Shown here in pieces: positions 11,008 through 21,067 of a stretch of DNA of 64,000 nucleotides. Source of the stretch: Linepithema humile (taxonomy: Eukaryota > Arthropoda > Insecta > Hymenoptera > Formicidae); NCBI RefSeq assembly GCF_040581485.1, contig NC_090135.1, forward strand, positions 6,627,001 through 6,691,000, read 5' to 3'. Position 1 is the first letter of the stretch. The number at the start of each line of letters is the position of its first letter. Made by a program: the position numbers and the translations under genes. The notes beneath the pieces are model-generated. The model was not told the DNA's origin. It was given only the letters and a program-made list of their open reading frames with translations, and did not search any database.

Positions 11008-11701
11008 TATATGCATACAGCCCGTAATCCGTAATCCGCACCGGAAGTCCGCAAAAGTTACTAGGTATTTCGTCCGTAACGTTACGTGTGTTTTTATCTC
11101 CTTGTGTCCATGGCACGGACTAAGGAATAGAGGGACGGAGCACAAGCTGTACCGGGGGAGCACGTTTGTGGCGGGGGGGGGCCGCCATATTCGTTTAGTA
11201 ATTACTACACATAGAACTCACTATTTGCGTATGTGTGAGAAATGAAAGTCAGATCCTGCGCACAATAAACAAAATAGAAAATAGAAATAGGAATAATTAT
11301 TAAATATTAGAAATAAGAAATTGGAATTATTTATTTTAAAAATAAAAAAAATAGAAAAAATTAATGCATGAATTAAGAAATAAGAATTGGAACTAATTAA
11401 TATATTTTATTTTCTTGTTAGATGTAAAATAATTTCTCTTTTTAATATTAAATGTTTATTGCTATTTCTAATATTTTGTCTACTGTATGCAGAGCCTCAG
11501 AGTAATAAAAGTTAAAGTATTTATTTTATAAAAAAATGTCAAAAACAGAAAAATAAAATGTCTACTAAAATGTAAAAATTAAACACATTATAATAAAGTT
11601 TCAAAATAAATAAAACAAAATTTAAAAAAAAATATTTTTTTTACATTTACTAGTTACATAAACTAGTTCATAGTATTAATTAAACTAGTAATACTAAGCA
11701 T

Positions 11702-14700
11702 TTATTGATGCTTATGTTGAACTAATTTAGTAAACTTCTGCCTATCACTAATACTTTTATCTATAGTCTTAGAGCAAATGTAGTGTAGTCTAATTTTAAT
11801 AAATTTTTTAATTATTACTTCAATAAGATATATAGAATGAGACTCTAAAATATTTTGATTATTGTGATCTTTTAAATTTGAAAATAATAAATCGCAATTT
11901 ATTAACAACCGTTTTATAGAATTTATTAAAAATTGATCTAAAAATTTTTTTAATAAAAATTTTCCACTACTTTCATAAAGACATATTTTTATTATTTTTT
12001 CAGTCTTTGTGCAAATATATATTACATCATAAGAAGGATAAATTAAAAATCCTCTACTTTTTATGGTAATCAAAGAATTTGATGATGATGGTGTACCTTC
12101 TAAAGCTTTTAAGCAATCTTCACATTTTATTTCTGCCTGTAAAGATTTTACAATAGAACCTGCTATATAAGAAATAATTGTTTCTGCAATCTCTGATACA
12201 TTACATGGATTTTTAACATAAGAATGTGTATCAAAATTCTGAATTAAAGTTAATAATCTGTCTGTATTTATATCAATATTTGTATTAATTGATTTTTTAT
12301 TTTTTTCATTGTCTATTTCAGCTGTAACATGTTTGATTGATGGCGTGGTCATATTAATTACATCAACCGGTTTTAATTTAGATGTTATATGTAATATAGA
12401 AATGTTTTCCTGAGGTATACAGTTGCCTGTATTATTTGCACGAAGTTCATGATGTAAGAGTTTTTTGTATATACCAACGAACTGCCGAGCCGTTGGATTA
12501 TTGTTATAGCCATTATGTGCTCTTATGCAACCAAAAAGCAATTCAATATGATCTTGGCTTATTTTATAGCAGTGCTCGGAATTAGTCTGAACATTTCAGC
12601 CGATTTCCGTGGTATACGCCTCCTTTCCTCTCCTTACCGCGCGCGCCGCAGCCGCTAGGGCCAGCGCCGCCGAGCGTTAGGAGCGGCACTATCTGATTAG
12701 GTTCTGTGAGTAGGTTCTTCTCCCTATTTATTAAAATTTAAAAAAATTTATTAAAATTTATTAAAAATAAATTTTTATTTTTAAATTTATTAAGTGGAAA
12801 TATTTCAATAGATTTCTACGTCACCCATGAGATACTAATACTGACACGTTTTTCAAAAAGTGGTTTCTATCTACATTATTGCATCAATTGTTCATTCTCA
12901 TAAAAGGCCAAGAAAATCTAATTAAAAGAAAATCTCTTTTATATATTTTTTTTTTAAATTAAGAATTTATTTTTATCTTTAGTGGAATAGGTCTACGGGG
13001 GAAACCACTTTTAAAAAAACGCTTCAGCATTAGTATCTCATGGGTGACGTGGAAATCTATTGAAATATTTCTACTTAATAAATTTAAAAATAAAAAATTT
13101 ATTTTTAATAAATTTTAATACATTTTTTTAAATTTTAATAAATAGGGAAAAGAACCCACTCATAATCAGATAGTGTCGCTCCTAACGCTCGGCGGCGCTG
13201 GCCCAAGCGGCTGCGGCGCGCGCGGTAAGGAGAGGAAAGGAGGCGTATACCACGGAAATCGGCTGAAATGTTCAGACTAATTCCGAGCACTGTTTTATAG
13301 GATGGTATGTATTTTAATACTTTTTTATTTTCACATAATTTGTGGTATAATTGTTGAAGACTGTGAATGCAAATTAAGAAACCAATAAATCCAGTTTTCC
13401 TTTTAGTAAAAATAAGTTTAATTGAATCTTTGTTTAATTGAATCTTTGTTTTTAAATTAAAAATGTATTTTTCGCATTCGAGTAATTTGTTAATAATAAT
13501 CTCATTATTATGACTATGTTGATGTAATGGTTGACAATCACTTTGATCAAAATATTGTAATGGCTTCTTAAAATATAAAATCTTCAAACTTTTAGAATTC
13601 ATTATGTCAAAAAGATCATTAAATAAATTTATGAAACGAATAGTAGCATCGCGTTATCTTTAAATAAATAGATATTCATATTTTTTAAATCTGTCAAGGA
13701 ATCAGCAACGCTTTTACTAAATAATTGAGATGCAAGACGAACTTTCATTTTCTGTTTTTGATAATTTAAATGTTTCATACTTAATTTATTAGCTAAATGA
13801 AGTCCCTCTTCCTCTTGAACAGAGTGAAGTTGTTCAAAGTATTTCCAAGATACTTCCCCATCTTCAGAAATTATAGTGCAAATATCTCCTAAGCAATTTC
13901 GCACTAATTTTAGCATATACGCTAGATCCAAAAATATAAAAACTTTTTCTTTAGTGACAGGATGTAAGAAGTAAGTCTGCAATTTGTTATTTTGGAGATC
14001 TTTATCTATATTAAAACCAGTTAATTCTTTCATAATGCTCATATTTATAGGTGCACCATCAAACGTCAAAGAAACAACATTAAGCTTAAATGTATGCAAC
14101 AATTCTAAACTTTTCAAAATAAGCAATTTTTTTGTATCAGTTTTTAGTAAATCTATAAAAAAATAAGCAAAAGGAATTTTCCATGTTGCATTCACACATA
14201 CAACAGTAAAAATCAGAACTTGTTTGGCTACTTTATTTGAATCAACATTAATATATTTTTCCATTTCACCAACCATGCCTTACACTTTTGAATGCACCCG
14301 TTCAATTTCACTTTTTATATCCATTTCATCGAATATAACAGCCCCGAACAAAGGATAATCAACAGCTTTACAACGTTCTTTAATTGATTTTAAAGCTTCT
14401 GTATTAAAAAGCCTGGATTTCCTTCTACAGAAGTGTACCATTTATATAAGGTTTTTGGATGAGGTAAAGCACATTCGAATTTTTCTCTTACATAATTATA
14501 AGCTTTGGGACTGTAGTAATGCAATGTTAGTGCAAAAGACCTTAGTTCAGGACTGTATTGCTTACTAATAGTTTTAGCCTCACATTTTAAAATCATTCTT
14601 TTCAATAAATCTTTATTAGACTTACCCATTTGCTCTAAGATGTCTAGATAATTTTTATTTAATTTTGATTTTAAAAAAGATATAACTATATCAAAATCTG

Positions 14701-15847
14701 GCTCAGACTTTTTTTGTTTCAATTTGCGTTTCAGATTTCTTATTGTTTGTTGACTTTTCCGTTTGTGCTCCTCAAGAGATGCTTTTAAATATTTTATCGT
14801 GTCATCTCTGTCATCCTGAAGATGTTGAGGACTGACAGATGTTGAACGACTAATATTTGAATATCCAGGCAAATTTTTTGGAGAAGTAGTACAGTTGTCG
14901 AAAAGTTTTTCATCCAGCACTGTATAATGTTCTTGAAGTTTACCTTAAAATAGTATATTGTTCACAAATTTTTCAAATTTACAATAAAAATTTACAATAA
15001 AAATAATTAGATAATAATGTAAAAATTCTAACTAACCAGCTGATAAATGTTCTTTTCTCCTAACAAATTCTCCAGTGAATTCATCGAGAAGCATTTGTTC
15101 ATCAGCTTGCATGGACATATTTTTATCTTCATTGTATTCCTGATTTTCAGTATTTAGTTTCTTGGTACAATGAGTATTATTTGATGAAAATGATGCTTCT
15201 AAATATAAAGGTTGGTTATCAAAAGAAAATGATGAATTTAAATAATTCTCTTCATTTTCAATGTTTTTGTATTGAAGAGTACTATCGACAAAAGCATCAC
15301 TCTAAAAAAGTAAAAAACTTTCAATAAGAAAATACTGATGTTTGTATACCAAGCAAAGTTAAATATTATAAAATTTTATACATAAGGTACTGCGTTTTCA
15401 CGTAAAAATATTTTATCCAAAGTTCTATTTATATCTTCTGCTTTGAAATGTAATGAACAAACTGATGCAGATTTTTTTAGATTTATATTTTCATCCAATC
15501 CAATATTTTTTAGCCACAAATTTCTTTTTTTTATATCTTTTGGTAATCTGTAATAAAAACAGCATTTTTTAATATAGTAAGAATAAAATTATATAGTAAG
15601 ATAATGTTTCAAAATGTCTTCTCCAAGAAAAATTTTACTCGATATAATATAGTATACATTACGTGTAGTATATATTTCTAAAATTTTCCTTCAAAAGAAC
15701 GTTTTGGAACCTAATCTAAATAATAAGATAAACTTCTTACCTATGTAAACTAATTTTTAAATTTTGCTCTAATGTTTTTTGAAGTTCGCTTTTCCTTTCA
15801 TTTTTTTCATTTGTCATGGAGCAGCCTGGTACTATACATCTAACCAT
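11702..15847 (-). pseudogene. THAP-domain P-type (THAP9-like) transposase, decayed
   Basis: The first exons are 15847-15741, 15547-15382, 15301-15037, then from 14943 downward. Exons 1-2 encode a THAP zinc finger: MVRCIVPGCSMTNEKN gives the first two cysteines, then W in NLWLKNIG, then VCSLHF with the second Cys and the His, then ENAVPY. Next come a coiled-coil-like segment rich in Lys and Gln, YSPELRSFALTLHYYSPKAY, FDEMDI (first catalytic Asp block), FDGAPINM, a long helical part, FGCIRAHNGYNNN and a Cys-containing C-terminus ending near 11702. Damage: one frameshift near 14405 (after GNPGFL), an in-frame TAA near 14280, one frameshift near 13655 and a 723-bp MITE insertion at 12570. The protein would be roughly THAP9-sized if whole. 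It is non-functional as read. Confidence 0.87.
12570..13292. mobile_element. 723-bp hAT-type MITE inserted in the transposase
   Basis: A perfect 8-bp target-site duplication, ttttatag, lies at 12562-12569 and 13293-13300. The termini read CAGTGCTCGGAATTAGTCTG inward from both ends. An 8-bp duplication with a CAG start fits the hAT superfamily. The whole element is a large inverted repeat with arms of about 320 bp and no coding capacity. Removing it with one duplication copy restores the transposase frame as SYKISQDHIELLFG, which fixes the boundaries to the base. Confidence 0.9.
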
Positions 15848-16101
15848 TTTTTATAAAATTTATAGTACAACAATAATAAAACCTCCTAACCTCTTTACGC
15901 TTGTCACTCGTTATGTCTAGTGGCACCACTACACGAGTGTAACCATGTCACAGACACAGAATCTCTGTGTGAGAATCGCTACATCAATATGGCGGAAAGC
16001 AGTCCCCCCCGCACGCTTGAATTACCATCCCCTCTCGCCTAAACTAGGACTTTAGATCATTGAGTAAAAAGAAACAGGAGGGAGCATATACTAGCCAGAA
16101 C

Positions 16102-16820
16102 CTCAAAGTAAAAAGAAACAGGAGGGAGCGTTTGGTCTTAAAAGTGCGGACGGAAGTGACTATATAAAGTGGTCGCTCAAGATGGCCGCTCAAAGGCGCC
16201 AATATTGAATGACTTGTTATGTTTAATTAGGAAATAATGTACAATTAAAAGAAAATAACTATAATATGCAACAATAATACCAAATTTTAATGGCGTTTTT
16301 TATTGGGATTGCACTCGTGCAGTATTTTTATAAGAGTAATGTTAAAATCTAAAATCTAAATTTATATTGAATCCTTCGTCCTTACAAAAATTTATCCATG
16401 CATTTCTTTGATCCGGATTTTTCGGAAACCTGTTTGTGAGTGAAAATTATTTAGTAATTATTGTGAATCTACAATTTTACAATACTATACATATGATTAT
16501 AATCTCCAAAATAAAAATCTAATTATTGTTGATAATACTAACCGATAAAACGTTATTCCATGATTTCGAGCTGCTGCTGTTATGCCACAAGCTCTACAGT
16601 ATACCATTTTGATCGTTTATTTCCATACACTGTTGCATAAAAGACTATACACTGCATATTAATGCGTACGGCGTACGGTATGCCGCTTGCCGCTATGCTC
16701 GAGCATTCCCTCTCACTTTCAAAAAGTGGTCGCTCAAGATGGCTGCCATGACGTACATCCGTCCGCGGATTTGCCTAGTCCTGCTAGTATATGCTCTCTC
16801 CTGTATCTTTTCACTCAATG
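16102..16820 (-). mobile_element. 719-bp THAP-bearing P-type element (family C copy C1) inside C2
   Basis: The target-site duplication gccagaac / gccaggac (16094-16101, 16821-16828; 7 of 8) shows it inserted into the other copy in opposite orientation. Together they make a ~1.4-kb imperfect palindrome. Its left terminal bases have diverged (ctcaaagtaaaaag in place of cattgagtaaaaag). The right terminus is also mutated (ctctcctgtatcttttcact). Confidence 0.8.
16342..16607 (-). pseudogene. truncated THAP-domain exons in element C1
   Basis: Two exon-like pieces (16607-16543 and 16429-16342) are joined by GT/AG signals and encode MVYCRACGITAAARNHGIT..., then FPKNPDQRNAWINFC, then a stop. The first zinc-ligand pair (CRAC) and the conserved Trp are present, but the frame stops before the C-x2-H half of a THAP finger. 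Relative to the other two copies it has Tyr in place of His just before the intron. It is a leftover of a larger transposase gene. Confidence 0.7.
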
Positions 16821-16998
16821 GCCAGGACTAGGTAAATCCGCAGACGGATGTACGTCATGGCAGCCATCTTGAGCGACCACTTTTTGAAAGTGAGAAGAAA
16901 TGCTCGAGCATAGCGGCAAGCGGCATACCGTACGCCGTACGCATTAATATGCAGTGTATAGTCTTTTATGCAACAGTGTATGGAAATAAACGATCAAA

Positions 16999-17264
16999 AT
17001 GGTATACTGTAGAGCTTGTGGCATAACAGCAGCAGCTCGAAATCATGGAATAACGTTTCATCGGTTAGTATTATCAACAATAATGAGATTTTTATTTTGG
17101 AGATTATAATCATATGTATAGTATTGTGAAATTGTAGATTCACAATAATTACTAAATAATTTTCACTCACAAACAGGTTTCCGAAAAATCCGGATCAAAG
17201 AAATGCATGGATAAATTTTTGTAAGGACGAAGGATTCAATATAAATTTAGATTTTAGATTTTAA
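16999..17264 (+). pseudogene. truncated THAP-domain exons in element C2
   Basis: The structure is the same as in the other two copies: 16999-17063 and 17177-17264 with intact donor (CG|GTTAGT) and acceptor (ACAG|G), about 50 codons ending in TAA. It encodes the N-terminal half of a THAP finger (CRAC, then ITFHRFPKNP, NAWINFC) without the closing Cys and His. The intron has kept both splice signals. Confidence 0.72.
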
Positions 17265-17532
17265 CATTGCTCTTATGGAAATACTGCACGAGTGCAATCC
17301 CAATAAAAAACGCCATTAAAATTTGGTATTATTGTTGCATATTATAGTTATTTTCTTTTAATTGTACATTATTTCCTAATTAAACATAACAAGTCATTCA
17401 ATATTGGCGCCCTTGAGCGGCCATCTTGAGCGACCACTTTATATAGTCACTTCCGTCCGCACTTTTACGACCAAACGCTCCCTCCTGTTTCTTTTTACTC
17501 AATGCTTTAGACTCGGTTTCCTCTATTCCTTA

Positions 17533-17977
17533 GGCCGGCGTCACATAGAACCCGTAATCCGTAATCCGCACCGGAAGTCCGCAAAAGTTACTAAGGATTG
17601 CGTCCGTAACGTTACGTGTGTTTTTTCTCCTTGTGTCCCATGGAGCCGTAAATACACACGTAACGGTATTACTATTTTTTATTTAACAGATTATAATTAT
17701 TTATTTGTATTTTATTCATAAGAAAACTACAGAATATATTATAATTTTAACAAAAATTTTAATTAAATCGTCAAATTTAGTTAAATAAATAAAATTAAAA
17801 AAAGCATTACTAGTAATAACTAGTAACTTTTAGTAACTTTTACGGAAATTTCATGGAATTACGGCTCCATGGGACACAAGGAGATAAAACACACGTAACG
17901 TTACGGACGCAATCCCTAGTAACTTTTGCGGACTTTCGGTGCGGATTACGGATTACGGGTTCTATGTGACGCCGGCC
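17533..17977. mobile_element. PIF/Harbinger-type MITE (copy D1), 445 bp
   Basis: A TTA duplication flanks it (17530-17532, 17978-17980). The ends are GGCCGGCGTCACATAGAACC and its complement. The empty site (tattccttagtccgtg) is visible in the 662-bp family F copy, so insertion at TTA is exact. It shares the internal ccgtaatccgtaatccgcac and cgtaacgttacgtg repeats and length with the split copy around it. The TWA target and GG-starting ends fit PIF/Harbinger. Confidence 0.85.
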
Positions 17978-18517
17978 TTAGTCCGTGATCCATGGAGCCG
18001 TAATTCCATGAAATTTCCGTAAAAGTTACTACAAGTTACTAGTTATTACTAGTAATGCTTTTTCTAATTTTATTTATTTAACTAAATTTGACGATTTAAT
18101 TAAAACTTTTGTTAAAATCATAATATATTCTGTAGTTTTTTTATGAATAAAATACAAATAAACAATTATAATCTGTTAAATAAAAAATAGTACTACCGTT
18201 ACGTCTGTATTTACGGTTCCATGGGACACAAGGAGATAAAAACACACGTAACGTTACGGACGAAATACTTAGTAACTTTTGCGGGCTTCCGGTGCGGATT
18301 ACGGATTACGGGCTGTATGTGACGGCACCCTTATGCTATGCATATGCAGTTATGTCATTTTGTGTGTGATGGCCTTTAACCTAAAATTGAGCTGCCATCT
18401 AGGCTCAACTTAACCTAAATAAGCGCGTTATCTCTTAGACGCTTACAGAAATAAGTTATTTTTTTAACAAAAATTTTTGCAAGAAAATTTGCCAAAGTGA
18501 GACATAAATACCGACTC

Positions 18518-20128
18518 ATGATCCTATATTATATATACAATATCTTAAAAAGAAAATGGAAGATATTATTTTTTGTCATCTACTTATTGATAATAGTTTA
18601 TCAAATGAATATAAAAAGTTTTTTATATCCTTCTATAACACAATATACAGAGATAAATAAGTGTCCAGTGTGTTATGGAGTTTCTGCATGCTTTAATATT
18701 TATGAAGCAGAATTATGGCGTGAATTCACTGTAGTACTTATTCACTTATTTGATGTCAAAAATGCGTTCTTTGGAACGTATAATCAAACCCAAGTAGTGT
18801 TAAAGAAATTGGCATACTCTACAGAATTAAAAGCATTTGATATTGCATGGTGTAATAAGTTCCATCGACAATATCCTTGCTCAAATATTTTACTGGACAA
18901 TTATACAACAGATTTTTATGATTCTATTGAACAAACTATTACTTTGAATTTCTCGAAGGACGATGCTAGTCGTTTAAGACTTTGTCCAACGGTACAACAT
19001 TTGGATGATTTCCTTCGTAATGTTCACCTTAACAACAAACATTTTATTAATAACACACAATATTTAATTAATCTGTGGACATTGGTTTCTATAAATCCGG
19101 AACCACTGATTCTTCAGGTAAATTGTAAAAACATAGAAAGTATATATAGTTTATAGAAAGAAATTAATTATTATATGATATTAAAATGAATAAATAAAGT
19201 TAAATGAGTAAAGTTAGATATATAATGATACACATTTGAATTAGATCTTATTTATCTCAGATATTATCTGCTGAAGATGGATGGCCTGTACCAAAATATT
19301 TTGGAGCATGTGGTCGGATTGTTATGGAAGAATATGTTGGACTCCCACTTTCTAGTTATTATGACAAGCCCTGGATTCAAAGAGCAAAAATCGTTTCAAG
19401 TCTTTTAAACGCCGCTTATATGTTTACATTTAAAGATGAAAAATTTGGTTTTTATTTAACAGATATTTCAGTTGATAATATTGCTATTGATCACATGAAA
19501 AGTGAAGCAAAATTTATTGATTTAGAAAATATCATTGTTGTCGACAAGAATATTTCTCATGAAGGTAATACATTTTTGTTATAAAAATCTTTATAATTTG
19601 AGATATAGTAGAATAAATATACATTTACATGATAAATCATTGGTAGACAAACCAAAAGAATGGGAAGAATTACAAGAGAACACGATGCATATTCACTGTC
19701 CCAATTGTTTTGCTTTTTCCGCTGAGGATATTTGCAATCATCATCTGAGTGATCATAACTATTACGCCATTTGTCAAGTAATTGATTTATACATATGTCA
19801 TAAAATATATATAAGCATGCATCAATTGTATATTTGTTCACATCATGTTAAATATATATTTGTCATACATTTTAAATAGAAATTTTTCTAATTGCAGCTT
19901 TTGTCAAATTCAGAAAGTGAATTTTCATTTCCTGGTGGCTTTCTTCATGACATACCTATCAGTATTCAACAGCAATATCCAAATATTGAGAATCTATTGC
20001 AACAATGTGCCATTCCTAATTCTACTAATTCTACCAGGATCACTTCCGGCCAACAACTCAAAACCCTATTAGATACAATTATAGAGAGACATTATCTCAA
20101 TATGAATGCAACGAAACAAATAGTTTAA
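18518..20128 (+). CDS. DIPK2-type divergent protein kinase (DIA1/C3orf58 family)
   Basis: Exons are 18518-19117, 19261-19564, 19647-19777 and 19898-20128; 1266 nt, 421 aa, all junctions GT/AG and in phase. The start is the first ATG in frame. Residues ~15-31 form a hydrophobic signal anchor (WKILFFVIYLLIIVYQ). Then come KCPVCYGVSACFN, FDVKNAFFGTY, QVVLKKLAY (the ATP-lysine region), NPEPLILQ, EDGWPVPKYFGACGRIV, FYLTDISVDNIAI, FIDLENIIVVDKN and SDHNYYAICQ. These follow human DIPK2A block by block, and the length is close to its 430 aa. Family members are Golgi or secreted kinase-fold proteins with unusual catalytic residues; their substrates are poorly known. The cysteine pairs suggest a lumenal, disulphide-bonded domain. 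The gene converges with HRI downstream. Confidence 0.9.
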
Positions 20129-21067
20129 GTTATAATAAGTTTAAGTTATGGTAACTTGAGAAAAATATTTTTATATTAAATTATTATGTTGTATAGCTCA
20201 GCATTATGTTTATGCTTTATTCCTTTTTTTCCTTCCTATATCTTTTCAAAAAATATTTTATTCATGTTTTATATCATCTATTTTTATAAAAAAAACTTAA
20301 TATTATATTGCAAAATAATTCAATTAATATAATTATAAAAAAACAATCTTAATCAAGTTTAAAATAATTGAGGAAAAAAACACTTGTAGTATCGTTTGTT
20401 TCATTCCTTTAATATTTAACTATAATTTGCAATATTTTGCAAATTTTTGCAACAAAGAATCTATACTTATTCACAGCATACATAAAATAATGCTATTTGG
20501 TCAAACAAATTTACATACATTTTAATAAATATAATGATATATGTACATGTCTAATATTTATATCGTAAATTTATGCATATTAACAATAAAAAATATTTGT
20601 AATAATAAATATTGCATGATAGTTCTGCATACTTCAATCTTAAAATTATTACTAATTGTGAATTGTTGTTTTATCATATATCAAATAGTTCAAATTATAT
20701 ACAATATGTATAATTGATGTGTAAACTTATTGTGTAAAAAAGTTATCAATATAAATTATGACTGTACAAAGCAAAGAACTGGCGATATAAGAATTATTTG
20801 TATCAATACATTCCATATATATATATATATATGTAATGTAACGTATGCATGTATGTATATATGTAATGTATGTGTATGCTTGCTATACCTTTCTAAAAAA
20901 TTAGTTTAAAATTTAAATTTTTAGACTTTCTTAGTTGCTTTATCTTATTTTATCATGCAATAATACTTTATCATAAAAGCACTATATTGTTAAAAAAAGA
21001 TCGTATTCGGCAGTCTTATTAACGTCATGTCAAGTCTTACGAGTTTATCTCCTTTTAACATAACAAT
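20129..21067. other. convergent 3' flanks of DIPK2 and HRI, AT-rich
   Basis: This interval lies between the two stop codons and is strongly AT-rich, with an (AT)n run near 20817-20832 followed by tgtatgtata repeats. It probably contains both 3'UTRs and poly(A) sites (for example the aataaa-like runs near 20585 on the plus strand). No coding exon or transposon end is recognised. Confidence 0.55.

Larger units (their letters stand above)
8504..11013 (+). mobile_element. P-superfamily element (family H) split by two later insertions
   Basis: A perfect 8-bp target-site duplication, catacagc, lies at 8496-8503 and 11014-11021, within the terminal repeat of the MITE. The ends are inverted repeats of roughly 31 bp: catatatgtaatacttctat on the left against catatatataatactcctat read inward from the right (after removing the foldback element), followed by attgctaaca in both. 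Eight-base duplications and ~31-bp terminal repeats fit the P superfamily, and the element encodes a transposase C-terminus. Its own sequence is about 1.08 kb once the insertions at 8690-9351 and 10254-11007 are subtracted, so it is itself a deletion derivative. Confidence 0.8.
16058..17504 (+). mobile_element. 720-bp THAP-bearing P-type element (family C copy C2), interrupted by another copy
   Basis: The ends are CATTGAGTAAAAAGAAACAG at 16058 and its complement at 17504, with target-site duplication ctttagat / ctttagac (16050-16057, 17505-17512). The intact site is visible in the 662-bp copy of family F as gagtctaaag, confirming the insertion point. Another family member occupies 16102-16820, leaving 720 bp of its own, identical in length class to the single copy at 25401-26121. 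Both ends carry aagatggc motifs in their subterminal regions. Confidence 0.85.
11114..17987 (-). mobile_element. THAP-domain P-superfamily transposon (family F copy F2), ~4.2 kb plus insertions
   Basis: The ends are CACGGACTAAGGAATAGAGG at 11114 and the complementary ...TCCGTG at 17987, the latter interrupted by a MITE. The 8-bp target-site duplication is gtccatgg / atccatgg (11106-11113, 17988-17995; 7 of 8). Its gene runs on the minus strand from a THAP exon near the right end to the transposase C-terminus near the left. Subtracting the insertions at 12570-13292, 16058-17504 and 17533-17977 with their duplications leaves about 4.24 kb. The comparison with the 662-bp deletion copy confirms both ends. 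The subterminal regions of both ends contain ccgccatatt. Confidence 0.88.
7404..18330. mobile_element. PIF/Harbinger-type MITE (copy D2), ~446 bp, exploded to 10.9 kb by insertions
   Basis: The pieces are the left end GGGT at 7404-7407, continued at 8489-8503, then 11022-11113, then 17996-18330. Removing the intervening insertions and their duplicated bases leaves about 446 bp, matching the intact relative at 17533-17977 (445 bp). The terminal repeat begins GGGTGCCGTCACATACAGCC on the left, and its complement ends GGCACCC at 18330. The flanks are TCA on the left and TTA on the right, consistent with a 3-bp TWA-type duplication carrying one substitution, as expected for PIF/Harbinger. The inner part carries tandem ccgtaatccgtaatccgcac and cgtaacgttacgtg. 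No transposase is present. Confidence 0.75.

Noticed and set aside
18497..18517. Upstream GTG start for the DIPK2-type gene
   Set aside because: The first ATG at 18518 gives a good signal anchor; a non-ATG start is not needed.
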